DNA of 64,000 bases, taken from assembly GCA_003150355.1 (NCBI GenBank), contig QAMJ01000023.1, positions 1 through 64,000 of the forward strand, read 5' to 3'. This document shows positions 26,269 through 35,662 of the stretch, one piece after another (position 1 is the stretch's first letter; every line of letters starts with the position of its first letter). A program made the position numbers and the translations under genes. Below the pieces are notes generated by a model that saw nothing but the letters and a program-made list of their open reading frames with translations, was not told where the DNA came from and made no database searches. This stretch comes from Clostridiales bacterium. Lineage in GTDB: Bacteria > Bacillota > Clostridia > Oscillospirales > Oscillospiraceae.

Positions 26269-27294
26269 TCACCACTTGTTCTCGACCTTCTCAGCGAAGC
26301 CGGGGAAGTCGCGCACCTCTATCACCGTTCCGTCGTCCAGCACGGCCTTGCCGGTGAAGCGGCCGAATACCTGATGCTGGTCGGACTTGATGAGCTTGAC
26401 GTCCGTGCAGGCGGCACGGTCGAGCATCGGGACAAAGTCCATTTCAAAGCGCCCGTCGTCGGAGGTAAACGTCCACGGGGACATGAAGTCCTTTTCATTT
26501 CCCGGGATATTGAACTTCACCTGACTGAGCTTGTGCGCCCTGCCGTTATAGAAGAGCATGTTCTCACTCGCGGCGGAGCAGTCTCCAAAACCGTAGCCGA
26601 TGTTCCAGCCGAACGGCACACCGTCAACGTGATATGAGGCCGAACCCCAGTACCATGTGTTGTGATACGTCCACACCCCGCGCCCCCAGTCGAGCACGGC
26701 GAAGCTCTCCGACGGGTCGAAGACGTACTTCACGCCGTTGTAGCTGACCTCGCCCTCGGCACGCATACAGTTTATCTTCTGGTTATAGTAGAAATGGCCG
26801 GGCTTATCGAACGGCGTGCAGATGACCATGCTGTCCTCAGGCTCGTCAAACAGCTCGATATGCGCCGTTATCGCCCCGCCGGGGCCAAAGTTATCCATAC
26901 GCGCGTTGAGCACGCGGCGGCCCGGACCGGCATGCTTAAAGCTGATAAGGTGCTTCTTCCCGCCGTGCGAAACGTCGCCCGCGGCGGAGGTCTCGGGCAT
27001 ACGGAGCTTGCCGAGCGGCATGAAGCTCATGGGACTGTTGGTGATCTCCCAGCCGTTTTCAAAGTCCAGCAGGGAGATGGAGTCAAGCCCCATGTATCCG
27101 TTGTCGTCCACGGTAAGGGCGAGAGCAAAGCGGCCGTTGTTGATAAGATAGTAATCCCATTCCTTGATGCGCAGCTTGCCGGCCTTTATATCGGCGCGGC
27201 GGTAGACGGGGAGGAGCTTCTTTGCGTAGCCGGGCTGGGTGAGATTTCCGCTGCCGTCGAGCAGCGGGATGCGTTCGGTGATCTCGTGCTGCAT
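26269..27294 (-). CDS. DUF2804 domain protein (lipocalin-like fold)
   Basis: The 341-residue cytoplasmic protein fits DUF2804 across its whole length. Marks include YAKKLLPVYRRADI, KEWDYYLINNGRFALALT, the Trp-rich centre AVLDWGRGVWTYHNTWYWG, and FGWNIGYGFGD. The family is predicted to have a two-lipocalin-like beta-barrel fold, so a hydrophobic ligand or lipid-linked role is possible but untested. It starts 3 nt after the dnaI-like gene stop and is probably the last gene of the dnaD-dnaI operon. Confidence 0.88.
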   Translation of the reverse strand: MQHEITERIPLLDGSGNLTQPGYAKKLLPVYRRADIKAGKLRIKEWDYYLINNGRFALALTVDDNGYMGLDSISLLDFENGWEITNSPMSFMPLGKLRMPETSAAGDVSHGGKKHLISFKHAGPGRRVLNARMDNFGPGGAITAHIELFDEPEDSMVICTPFDKPGHFYYNQKINCMRAEGEVSYNGVKYVFDPSESFAVLDWGRGVWTYHNTWYWGSASYHVDGVPFGWNIGYGFGDCSAASENMLFYNGRAHKLSQVKFNIPGNEKDFMSPWTFTSDDGRFEMDFVPMLDRAACTDVKLIKSDQHQVFGRFTGKAVLDDGTVIEVRDFPGFAEKVENKW

Positions 27295-27297
27295 TGA

Positions 27298-28296
27298 CTA
27301 TATCCCTCTCTTCAGTTTTCTTATGTCCTGCCCGACAAAGGGGAGCGCGATGAACTCGCCCGCTATGCGTGAGCATATCTGCGGCGTGTATTTTTTTGCC
27401 AGCTCCTCCTCCGAGCAGTTTGTGCTGATTATCATTTTCCGCCCGTTCACGAGACGGGTGTTTATAAGAGTATAGAGCGCGCTGAGCGACATGGGGGTTA
27501 CCATCTCCGTGCCGAGGTCGTCAAGGATCATCAGATCGCAGCTCTCCATGCGCCGCACGCGCAGCGCGGCGGCCTCGCCGTCCTCGGTATCGCGCCCGAA
27601 CTTTGCGCGCTCATAGCTCTCGAGCGCGGCGGACGCGCTGTCATAGCATACCGAGAAGCCCTTTTCGGCGACGACGCGGGCGATGCAGGCCGAGAGATAG
27701 GTTTTCCCCAAGCCCGTGCCGCCCTGGAACAGCAGGTTCGAGGAGACGTTCGGGAAGCTCTCGGCATATCTGCGGCAGCGCTCGAACACAAGCGTCATTA
27801 CCTCGCGCGGCGCGGCCTGCACGGCGGGGTCAAAGGACTCCGGATACAGGCGCAGGTCGAACTTTTCAAAGCTCTCGTCACCGTGCTGCATGAGCGTACC
27901 GAGCTCCTTCGTAAGCTCCCGGTTATACAGCCGCTCGAGGCATGAGCAGACCCCACCCTCGTATATGCCGGTGTCCTGGCACTTGGGGCAGGAGTAGATC
28001 GCGTCAAGGTATTCGGGCTCGTGCCCAAGCTCATTTAAAAGCTCCGCGCGGCGCATCTGGAGCGAAAGGTTCTCATCACGCAGCGCGGCGGTCTTGCTCT
28101 TGAGCGCAGGATCGCGCGCTATCGTGAGGCGGACGAGTTCCGCCATCTGCGCGCGCATCTCGCCGTCGATGCGCTGTATCTCCGGGCAGCGGCGATAGAC
28201 CTCGTCCCTCCGGCGCTGCTGCTCGGAGAGATTGCGCTGCTTTATGTTTTCAAGCTCCGCTCTGGCCTTGGCCAGAAGCTTCCCGTCATAGCGCAT
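27298..28296 (-). CDS. dnaI: DnaC/DnaI-like helicase loader ATPase
   Basis: This AAA+ ATPase loads the replicative helicase. The 332-residue protein has an N-terminal helical part, a Cys-type zinc motif (YSCPKC and CSC, about residues 105-122) and the AAA+ core. Walker A is QGGTGLGKTYL (Lys near 197) and Walker B is LMILDDLGTE. The final ISTNCSEEEL sensor 1 region and the SRIAGEF end are typical. It is encoded just downstream of a DnaD-like gene, the Firmicute primosome arrangement. Confidence 0.9.
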   Translation of the reverse strand: MRYDGKLLAKARAELENIKQRNLSEQQRRRDEVYRRCPEIQRIDGEMRAQMAELVRLTIARDPALKSKTAALRDENLSLQMRRAELLNELGHEPEYLDAIYSCPKCQDTGIYEGGVCSCLERLYNRELTKELGTLMQHGDESFEKFDLRLYPESFDPAVQAAPREVMTLVFERCRRYAESFPNVSSNLLFQGGTGLGKTYLSACIARVVAEKGFSVCYDSASAALESYERAKFGRDTEDGEAAALRVRRMESCDLMILDDLGTEMVTPMSLSALYTLINTRLVNGRKMIISTNCSEEELAKKYTPQICSRIAGEFIALPFVGQDIRKLKRGI

Positions 28297-28312
28297 ATGC
28301 GTTTACCTGCCT

Positions 28313-29272
28313 TTACATTTTGTCGAGTGCCGCGCGCAGCCGGTCAAGGTCAATGGGCTTGTCCTGCTTTGCAGCGGGCTTTACCGCCGATGCGGGCTTA
28401 CGGCGCGGGTCGTTTGCTTCGATCTCCGCCGGCGTGTGCAGCTTTTTCTCGTGCCATGTCTGGAGAATTTTATTCATGTAGCCCCACTTGAGGGCACCCG
28501 TGTTCGTGACCGTGCGGTCGTATGCCAGCTCTATTGCGTCGAGCGTAAAGCCCATGTCGAGCCATGAGCGTATGAAGCGCTGCTCCGATGGGGTAAGTGC
28601 GCGCCCGCGGATGCCGAGGGCTTCGCTTATCTTGCCTATATCGCTGCGCCGTTGCTGGCTTTTTTGGATGTATTCCTCTGCCTGCTCAAGCGTGAATATT
28701 TCCATATGTACCCATGCGAAAGCCTCTTTTTCTACAAAATTCATAGAAAGGCGCCGTCGCCCCTCACCGCTCGGAGAACAGGAGATGGACACGCAGTAAT
28801 TGAGCAGCTCGAGCACGACCTCGGGCGGCAGGGCGAGATAATCGTATATGCCGAAGAGCCGCTTGAGGTCAGAGCTGCTGAGCACGTGACCCAGGACTTT
28901 CTGCGCCTCGGCGACAATCGCGGCGAAGGCGTCGTCCTCCTTGCTGCGGCGGACGATGTCCTCCGCACGGTATTCCGGCAGCTCCTCCGCGGGCGGGAGC
29001 TTGATTTCCTGTTGCCTTTCCGCGCGCGGCAGTTCCGCGGGCGCGGCAGGGGAGGGGACGGAAGCCGTGCCGATGAGCCCCATGCGCAGGAGCTTTTCAT
29101 GCGCGGCCTCAATTTCGCCCATCGTGCGGCAAAGCTCGCGCGCCGCACCCTCAAGGTCGCTGCCCGTGCGCTGCAGGTATATGTACAGCAGGGCAACGTC
29201 CCCGTCATGCGCGGCGATAAGCCTGTCCGCCGACGCCTGAGATATAAGATTTTCCGGTGCGCTCTGCTGCAT
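28313..29272 (-). CDS. dnaD: DnaD/DnaB-type primosome protein
   Basis: The 319-residue protein helps remodel origin DNA and recruits the helicase loader. An N-terminal winged-helix-like region (about 1-75) is followed by an Ala/Glu-rich linker. The DnaB2/DnaD C-terminal domain covers about 195-270, where the signature WLDMGFTLDAIELAYDRTV and the WGYMNKIL motif (YxxxIL type) are seen. A basic tail ends the protein. It is first in the minus-strand operon and has its own promoter at 29314-29342. Confidence 0.88.
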   Translation of the reverse strand: MQQSAPENLISQASADRLIAAHDGDVALLYIYLQRTGSDLEGAARELCRTMGEIEAAHEKLLRMGLIGTASVPSPAAPAELPRAERQQEIKLPPAEELPEYRAEDIVRRSKEDDAFAAIVAEAQKVLGHVLSSSDLKRLFGIYDYLALPPEVVLELLNYCVSISCSPSGEGRRRLSMNFVEKEAFAWVHMEIFTLEQAEEYIQKSQQRRSDIGKISEALGIRGRALTPSEQRFIRSWLDMGFTLDAIELAYDRTVTNTGALKWGYMNKILQTWHEKKLHTPAEIEANDPRRKPASAVKPAAKQDKPIDLDRLRAALDKM

Positions 29273-29313
29273 AGTCTGAAGTCCTCTTAGAAAATAATTT
29301 ACGGTGCGGCCAT

Positions 29314-29363
29314 ATTATAACATTAAAATTATCTTGTCGCAATAGGGGGCTGTGTGCTATAAT
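29314..29363. promoter_or_regulatory. Overlapping divergent sigma-A promoters (dnaD left, U32 peptidase right)
   Basis: Rightward: TTGTCG (29334-29339), 18 bp, TATAAT (29358-29363). Leftward (minus strand): TTGCGA (29337-29342), 17 bp, TATAAT (29314-29319). The two -35 boxes share 29337-29339, so polymerase cannot occupy both at once and the operons are likely to compete. Confidence 0.7.
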
Positions 29364-29436
29364 TACAGTGTATCTTAATGCGGTATTATAAAATTTGCCG
29401 TAGGGATACGTCAGAATCATCAGAGGAGCGCAGAGA

Positions 29437-31521
29437 ATGATAGAGCTTCTTTCACCCGCGGGTTCGCCGGAGGCCGTTATCGCCGCCGTGCAGAACGGTG
29501 CGGACGCTATATATATGGGGCTTGGCAACTTCAACGCCCGCCGCGGCGCGAAGAACTTCACGGATGAGGAGTTCGAGCGCTCGATGCGCTATTGCCGCAT
29601 CCGCGGCTGCAAGGTGTATGTCACGCTCAATACCTTGGTCAACGACCGTGAGATCGCGCAGGCTGTGGAGAGCGCGCGCCTTGCATCGCAGCTCGGCGCG
29701 GACGGGATCATTATTCAGGATCTCGGCCTTGCCTACGCGATACGTCAGGCGCTGCCGGATATCCCGCTGCACGCAAGCACGCAGATGAGCATCCATAACC
29801 TCGCCGGGGTCGAGGCCGCGGCGGAGATGGGCATGACCCGCGCCGTGCTCGCGCGCGAGCTGAGCCTTGAGCAGATAAAGTTCATCACGCAGCACGCATC
29901 TATCGAGACGGAGGTCTTTGTCCACGGCGCGCTCTGCTTCTGCCAGTCAGGCCAGTGCTATATGTCCGCGCTCATAGGCCGCCGCAGCGGCAACCGCGGC
30001 ATGTGCGCCCAGCCCTGCCGCATGCAGTACAGCCTCGGCGGGCGCATGGACGATTACCCCATGTCCCTCAAGGACAACTGCCTTGTCGACAGGCTGCGCG
30101 AGCTCGAGGACGCGGGCGTCGCCTGCCTCAAGATCGAGGGCAGGATGAAGCGCCCCGAGTACACCGCGATAGTCACGAAGATATATTCCAAGGCGCTCAA
30201 GGAGCACCGCCAGCCCTCGGACGAGGAGATGGAGACGCTTGAAAAGGCCTTCTCCCGTCAGGGCTTCACCCAGGGCTACTTCAACGGTGATAAAAAGGAC
30301 ATGTTCGGCCGCCGCGAGGAACCGGACAAGGACACCGAAAAGCTCTTCACCCTTGCCCGCAAGGGCTATTCCGAGGGGGAGCTGCGCCGCGTTCCCGTGC
30401 ATTTCTACACCGTGGCCGAAAAGGGGATGCCGGTCAAGGCCATCGCCTTTGACGATGACGGCAACCGTGCCGCGGCTATGGGCGGCGTGCCCGAGAAAGC
30501 ACGCGGGCAGGGTCTCACCGCCACGTATATTACCGAGCAGATGTTCAAGACCGGAGGCACGCCATATAACTGCGTCGAGAACCGGGCGCAGGCCGACCCA
30601 GGGCTGTATCTGCCGGCGTCGGAGATAAACGACCTGCGCCGCAGGCTCGTGTCGGAGCTGTCGGAGCAGCGCGCAAAGCCGCCGATCCGCCGCGTCGGGA
30701 AGCTGCCGGAGAAGCCGAAGGGCAAGCTGCCGACAGGCGACCCCGCGATGATATTCCAGGTGCTGACGGAGGAGCAGCTCTCACCGGAGCTTGCCGCGCT
30801 CAAGCCCCAATACCTCTATGTTCCCCTCACTCTTATGACGGAGAAGCTCGACCTGCTCCGCCCGTTTGCAGAGCAGGGGACTATACCCGTCGCGGTGCTG
30901 CCGCGCGTCATTGCCGACAACGAGGCTGCCGCGGTGTACGATATGCTCAGCCGCATGTTCGACCAGGGCGTGAATGAAGCGCTTGTCGGGAACCTCGGCC
31001 ATGCGATGCTTGCAAAGAAGGCCGGGATGAAGCTGCGTGGGGACTTCGGACTAAATACGTTCAACGCCCTTTCGATGGAGGTCATCCGTCAGGCGGGCTT
31101 CATTTCCGCCACGGCGTCGTTCGAACTGCGCCTGTCGCAGATCAGGGACATGATAAAGCCGCTCGATACCGAGCTTATCATATATGGCCGCATCCCGCTC
31201 ATGGTGTCCGACCAGTGCATCATCCGCCACAGTGCTGGGCGCTGCAACTGCCAGACTCCGGGGCAGATGGCAGACCGCATGGGTTCTGTGTTCCCGGTCG
31301 TGAAAGAGTTCGGCTGCCGCAATGTTATCTATAACGCGCATAAGCTCTACCTTGCGGATAAGGCGGAGGACGTCTACGCCGCGGGCGCATGGGGGCTGCG
31401 CATGATGTTCACGACCGAGGGCATGAGAGAGTGCGTCGAGGTCGCAAAGGGCTATATGGGTCTGTCGGATTATAAGCCGAACGTACTCACCAGAGGGCTC
31501 TACTACCGCGGAGTCGACTAA
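29437..31521 (+). CDS. U32 family peptidase (long form with C-terminal DUF3656-like region)
   Basis: The 694-residue protein has the U32 domain from residue 1 (IELLSPAGSPEAVIAAVQNGADAIYMG). The central signature EVFVHGALCFCQSGQCYMS and the cysteines in GMCAQPCRMQY follow, then LKIEGRMKRPEYT. U32 proteins such as RlhA and TrhP/YegQ act in RNA hydroxylation with prephenate-derived groups, and the Cys set can carry an Fe-S cluster. The long C-terminal part contains a second domain ending in SAGRCNCQTPGQ and an NVLTRGLYYRG tail. A real peptidase activity is doubtful. Confidence 0.88.
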   Translation: MIELLSPAGSPEAVIAAVQNGADAIYMGLGNFNARRGAKNFTDEEFERSMRYCRIRGCKVYVTLNTLVNDREIAQAVESARLASQLGADGIIIQDLGLAYAIRQALPDIPLHASTQMSIHNLAGVEAAAEMGMTRAVLARELSLEQIKFITQHASIETEVFVHGALCFCQSGQCYMSALIGRRSGNRGMCAQPCRMQYSLGGRMDDYPMSLKDNCLVDRLRELEDAGVACLKIEGRMKRPEYTAIVTKIYSKALKEHRQPSDEEMETLEKAFSRQGFTQGYFNGDKKDMFGRREEPDKDTEKLFTLARKGYSEGELRRVPVHFYTVAEKGMPVKAIAFDDDGNRAAAMGGVPEKARGQGLTATYITEQMFKTGGTPYNCVENRAQADPGLYLPASEINDLRRRLVSELSEQRAKPPIRRVGKLPEKPKGKLPTGDPAMIFQVLTEEQLSPELAALKPQYLYVPLTLMTEKLDLLRPFAEQGTIPVAVLPRVIADNEAAAVYDMLSRMFDQGVNEALVGNLGHAMLAKKAGMKLRGDFGLNTFNALSMEVIRQAGFISATASFELRLSQIRDMIKPLDTELIIYGRIPLMVSDQCIIRHSAGRCNCQTPGQMADRMGSVFPVVKEFGCRNVIYNAHKLYLADKAEDVYAAGAWGLRMMFTTEGMRECVEVAKGYMGLSDYKPNVLTRGLYYRGVD

Positions 31522-31549
31522 AAAGCAATCAGCAAAGAGGAAAAAGAAA

Positions 31550-32122
31550 ATGAGCATTATTCTCGCATCCGGCTCTCCGAGGCGCAAGGAGCTTCTGGAG
31601 ATGCTGGGCGTAAAGGACATGAAGATCATCCCCGCAAAGGGGGAGGAGGTCGCGCCCGCGGGACTCACCCCGGGTGAGCTTGTGATGGCGCTCGCAGCGC
31701 ACAAGGGGCGCGAGGTCGCCGGGCACTGCGCGGCGGGGGACGTTCTTATCGCCGCGGATACCATCGTCTGGCACCACGGCAAGGTGTTCGGAAAGCCGCA
31801 CTCAGAGCAGCAGGCCGCCGAAATGCTCCGTGAGCTCTCCGGCGAAACGCACGAGGTGTATACCGGCGTGTGCGTCATAAAGGACGGGCAGGAGACGCTT
31901 GAATATGAAACGAGCCGTGTCCGCTTCCGCGAGCTTTCAGAGCGGGAGATAGCGGCGTACATAGCCACAGGGGAGCCGATGGACAAGGCTGGCGCGTACG
32001 GCGCGCAGGGCAAGGCCGCGCTCTTCGTAGAGGGCATAGAGGGCGACTTTTTCAATGTCATGGGTCTGCCGCTGTGCAGGCTCGGTAAAATGCTCAACAG
32101 GCAGGGAGTTGGACTTCTTTGA
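31550..32122 (+). CDS. maf: Maf-family nucleoside triphosphate pyrophosphatase
   Basis: The 190-residue cytoplasmic enzyme should hydrolyse dTTP, UTP or modified pyrimidine nucleotides to monophosphates. The SGSPRRKELLEMLG start, the ADTIVWHHGKVFGKP loop and the GAYGAQGKAALFVEGIEGDFFNVMGLPL end are all diagnostic. It overlaps mreC by 4 nt (ATGA-type coupling via a TTG start). Maf next to mre genes is a known arrangement linked to septum and shape control. Confidence 0.95.
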   Translation: MSIILASGSPRRKELLEMLGVKDMKIIPAKGEEVAPAGLTPGELVMALAAHKGREVAGHCAAGDVLIAADTIVWHHGKVFGKPHSEQQAAEMLRELSGETHEVYTGVCVIKDGQETLEYETSRVRFRELSEREIAAYIATGEPMDKAGAYGAQGKAALFVEGIEGDFFNVMGLPLCRLGKMLNRQGVGLL

Positions 32123-32961
32123 AAGAATACCTGAAGAAAAACGGAATACGTGTCGGCATCATCGTCGGCGCGGTCGTGCTGATAATCGCGCTCGGCGCCG
32201 CGGCGCGCGGCGGCAAGATAAGCTTTATGCAGAACGTGTCGGGCATCGTGAAGGCGCCTATGCAGAAGGTTCTGAGCTCCGCCGTCAACTGGTTTGACAG
32301 CTTGTACGGCTACCTGTACGATTATGACTCGCTCATGGCGGAGAACGAATCGCTCCGCTCCCAGCTTGCGGATGCGCAGAAGTCCGCGCGCGACGGCATC
32401 GCCGCTTCCGAGGAGAACACGCGCCTGCGCAAGCTCCTTGAGCTGCGCGAAAAGCACACGGATTATGAGATGGAGTCGGCCAAGGTCGTGCTCTGGTCGT
32501 CGTCAAACTGGTCGTCGTCATTCACGATAAGCAAGGGCGAGAACAGCGGCATCGAGATAGGCGACCCGGTCATAACCGAGTACGGCGCGGTCGTCGGCCA
32601 GATCACCGAGCTTGGCACGAACTGGGCAACGGTCAGCACGCTTATCGACGTTGACATGAGCGTCGGCGCATTCGTCGGCGCGGCGGGCAACTCCGGTATG
32701 GTCGTCGGCGAATACTCGTTCATGAAGAACAAGACCGCGAAGCTCACGTTCCTTGCTGACGGCGCGCAGATATTCGTCGGGGACGATGTCCTGACCTCGG
32801 GCTCCGGCGGCGCGTTCCCCTCCGGGCTCGTGATCGGCACGCTCACAGCCGTGCAGACCGAGGCCGGCGGGCAGATAGAATACGGCATAGTCGAGCCGCA
32901 GTGCGATCTGGACTCGATAGTGCAGGTGTTCATTATCAAGAGCTTTGAAGTGGTGGAATAA
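32119..32961 (+). CDS. mreC: Rod shape-determining protein MreC
   Basis: MreC is a bitopic scaffold of the elongasome that activates PBP2. The 280 residues contain a TM helix (about 12-32), a coiled coil (about 68-112; SLMAENESLRSQLADAQ) and two beta-barrel subdomains (about 115-270) with AKVVLWSSSNW and the GAFVGAAGNSGMVVG segment. The TTG start at 32119 overlaps the end of maf. Length matches the family. Confidence 0.95.
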   Translation: MKEYLKKNGIRVGIIVGAVVLIIALGAAARGGKISFMQNVSGIVKAPMQKVLSSAVNWFDSLYGYLYDYDSLMAENESLRSQLADAQKSARDGIAASEENTRLRKLLELREKHTDYEMESAKVVLWSSSNWSSSFTISKGENSGIEIGDPVITEYGAVVGQITELGTNWATVSTLIDVDMSVGAFVGAAGNSGMVVGEYSFMKNKTAKLTFLADGAQIFVGDDVLTSGSGGAFPSGLVIGTLTAVQTEAGGQIEYGIVEPQCDLDSIVQVFIIKSFEVVE

Positions 32962-32964
32962 GAG

Positions 32965-33459
32965 TTGAAGGATCTTTTTGAAAAGATAAATATACACCGC
33001 GTGCTGAGATACGCGCTGTTCATGCTCCTGACGCTGATGGCGCAGAACATGATCCTCAGCCATTTCAGACTGTTCGGCTCGTGCCCCATGGTGCTGCCGG
33101 CGGTCGCCGTGGCGGTCGGAATGTTCGAGGGCGCGACGCTCGGCCCGCTGTTTTCGCTCATCATGGGCATATTCGCGGATATGTCCTTTGTGGAACATAC
33201 GATCTTCTTCGCGCTGGTTCTGCCGGCGCTGTCGTTCGCGGCAGCGTTCGTATCCCAGTTCTTCATAAACCGGCGCTTCTTTGCCTTTATGGGCATCACG
33301 CTTACGGCGCTGTTCATCACGGCTGTGCTTCAGATGCTCAAGACCTTGGCGGGCGATACATGGAGCGGGGCGATGCTCTCGACGGTCATTGTCCAGACGC
33401 TCTGGTCACTGCCGTTTTCGGCGGTGGCATATTTCCCGCCGGCAAAGTGGATCAAGTAA
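32965..33459 (+). CDS. mreD: Rod shape-determining protein MreD
   Basis: The 164-residue integral membrane protein has five predicted helices and the MreD pattern near the centre (GPLFSLIMGIFADMSF). It acts with MreC in the elongasome. The start is the TTG at 32965, 3 nt after the mreC stop. PBP2 follows after 15 nt. Confidence 0.93.
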   Translation: MKDLFEKINIHRVLRYALFMLLTLMAQNMILSHFRLFGSCPMVLPAVAVAVGMFEGATLGPLFSLIMGIFADMSFVEHTIFFALVLPALSFAAAFVSQFFINRRFFAFMGITLTALFITAVLQMLKTLAGDTWSGAMLSTVIVQTLWSLPFSAVAYFPPAKWIK

Positions 33460-33474
33460 GGGAAAGGACTTGCA

Positions 33475-35586
33475 ATGCACAACAGACTTGTAAAACCGGG
33501 CAGAGTTGCGGGGCTTGTTATCCTCATCCTGCTGCTCCTGACGGTGTATCTGGTGGCGCTTTATAAGCTCCAGATCATAGAGGGCGAGGCAAACTACAAC
33601 CGCAGCAGCGAGCTTACGAATACCGAGCGTGTAGTGACCGCTGCGCGCGGCAATATCTATGACCGCTACGGCCGTACCCTCGTCAGCAATGAGGAGACCT
33701 ACAACCTGAAGATAGATACGGACAAGCTCTTTGCAAACGATGACCCGAACTCGGTCATCCTTGAGCTTGTGCACATGGTCCAGGGCTACGGCGATGAATA
33801 TACCGACGACCTGCCCATAACCATGACCCCGCCGTTCGAGTACGACCCGGACATGACGGCTATCCAGCGCACGATGCTTGATGCGTACTATGTCCGTCAG
33901 GAGATAGACCCGAACTCTACGGCGGTCGAGCTGATGAGCTATATGCGCACGAGATATAATATCGACAACAGCTACTCCGCCGAGGAGATGCGCATCATCG
34001 CCGGCGTGCGTTACTCGATAAATGTCCGCTACGCCGTCAACACTGCCGACTATATCTTCGTCGAGGACGCGAGCATGAAGCTCATCTCGTCAATCATGGA
34101 AAACAAGCTCGTCGGCATCGAGGTCGAGCGTGCATACAGCCGTAAGTACGGCACGGAATACGCCGCGCATATCCTTGGCTACACCGGCCTTATGACGCAG
34201 GAGGAGTATGAGAAATACTCTCTGCTGAACTACTCGACCGACGCCATGGTCGGTAAGGACGGCGTCGAGTACGCCTTTGAAAATTACCTCCACGGCAAGG
34301 ACGGCAAGGTCATCGAGACGCGAAATTCCGCCGGTACGGTGCTCGCAACGGTATACGAGGAGGAGCCGGAGCCCGGCAACCACGTGTACCTGACGATCGA
34401 CAGCGTCCTGCAGGAGCAGACCGAGCGCATCCTTGCAAACGGCGTGTCCATACTCAAGCAGAACATTGCCCAGAAGCGCGCCGAGGGCACGGCGCGAGGC
34501 GACTATAACGTCGACCTCAAGGACGAGATCACCGGCGCTGCCGCCGTGGTCGTGAACGTCAAGACCGGCGAGCCGCTTGCGATGGCGAGCTGGCCGACCT
34601 ACAATGTCGCGACGATACTGGAGGACTATCAGGAGCTGCTCGAAGCGGAGAATGCCCCGCTCTTTAACCGCACGCTGATGGGCACCTACGCCCCCGGTTC
34701 TACTTTCAAACCCTGCACGGCAATAGCCGCGCTCACAATGGGCATAGTAAATACTGAGGACAAAATAAAGTGCGAGGGCGTCTACACAAGGTACGCTGCC
34801 GAAGGCTACGCGCCTGAGTGCTGGATCTGGAACTCGACGAAGGATCACCTGACCCACCCCGAGGAAAACGTCACGACCGCTATCCGCGACTCGTGCAACT
34901 ACTATTTCTACTCCATCGGCAACTACCTCGGCGTCGACGACCTCGGCAAGTTTGCTGCGAACTTCGGTCTCGGCGAATATTCGGGCATTGAGCTTGTTGA
35001 AGCCAAGGGCAATATGTCCAATCAGGCAAACCACATGGACTATGCCGGTACCGAGTGGCGAATAGGCGATACCCTGCAGGCCGCTATCGGCCAGTCCGAC
35101 AGCGTTTTTACACCGATACAGATGGCCGAATACTGCGCGACGGTCGCAAACTCCGGTACGCGCTATTCCGCGTCCATCCTCAAATCCATCAGAAACTATG
35201 ATTACAGCGAAAAGCTCTATGACCGCGAGCCCACTGTTATGAGCACTGTCGAGTCCGCCGAGTATAACTGGGCGGCGGTGCACGAGGGCATGTGGCAGGT
35301 GCTTAACGACTATATAAACGAGAAGAATGTCAACGTCTGGGTCGACTGCCAGTGGCGCGTCGCCGGCAAGACCGGTACCGCACAGAAGGGCGAAGGCATC
35401 CAGAACGACGGTATCTTCATGTGCTATGCCCCGTATAAAGATCCAGAGGTCGCGATATTCGTCGTCGTCGAGCGCGGCGGCGCCGGTGCTGACGTGCAGT
35501 TCATCGCGCGCCACATCATGGACGCCTACATCACCATAATGGGCTACAGCGACACCTCCGAGACGGAAATGACGCTTCTTAAATAA
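33475..35586 (+). CDS. mrdA: Penicillin-binding protein 2 (elongasome transpeptidase)
   Basis: The 703-residue class B PBP cross-links peptidoglycan during elongation. It has a short cytoplasmic head, a TM helix (about 11-31), a dimerisation/pedestal domain (about 50-300) and the transpeptidase domain. Active-site motifs are intact: Ser409-x-x-Lys412 (STFK), Ser473-Cys474-Asn475, and Lys632-Thr633-Gly634. Position after mreCD supports PBP2 rather than the divisome PBP3. No SEDS partner gene (rodA) is in the window. Confidence 0.95.
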   Translation: MHNRLVKPGRVAGLVILILLLLTVYLVALYKLQIIEGEANYNRSSELTNTERVVTAARGNIYDRYGRTLVSNEETYNLKIDTDKLFANDDPNSVILELVHMVQGYGDEYTDDLPITMTPPFEYDPDMTAIQRTMLDAYYVRQEIDPNSTAVELMSYMRTRYNIDNSYSAEEMRIIAGVRYSINVRYAVNTADYIFVEDASMKLISSIMENKLVGIEVERAYSRKYGTEYAAHILGYTGLMTQEEYEKYSLLNYSTDAMVGKDGVEYAFENYLHGKDGKVIETRNSAGTVLATVYEEEPEPGNHVYLTIDSVLQEQTERILANGVSILKQNIAQKRAEGTARGDYNVDLKDEITGAAAVVVNVKTGEPLAMASWPTYNVATILEDYQELLEAENAPLFNRTLMGTYAPGSTFKPCTAIAALTMGIVNTEDKIKCEGVYTRYAAEGYAPECWIWNSTKDHLTHPEENVTTAIRDSCNYYFYSIGNYLGVDDLGKFAANFGLGEYSGIELVEAKGNMSNQANHMDYAGTEWRIGDTLQAAIGQSDSVFTPIQMAEYCATVANSGTRYSASILKSIRNYDYSEKLYDREPTVMSTVESAEYNWAAVHEGMWQVLNDYINEKNVNVWVDCQWRVAGKTGTAQKGEGIQNDGIFMCYAPYKDPEVAIFVVVERGGAGADVQFIARHIMDAYITIMGYSDTSETEMTLLK

Positions 35587-35591
35587 AGCTA

Positions 35592-35620
35592 TTGAAGTTT
35601 CGGGAATTTGTGTATATAAT
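35592..35620 (+). promoter_or_regulatory. Sigma-A type promoter for the mgsA-like gene
   Basis: TTGAAG (35592-35597), 17 bp, TATAAT (35615-35620), 43 nt before the start codon. Confidence 0.75.
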
Positions 35621-35662
35621 TATTGACCGAAGACATGTAACTACAAGGAAACGGAGAAGAGT

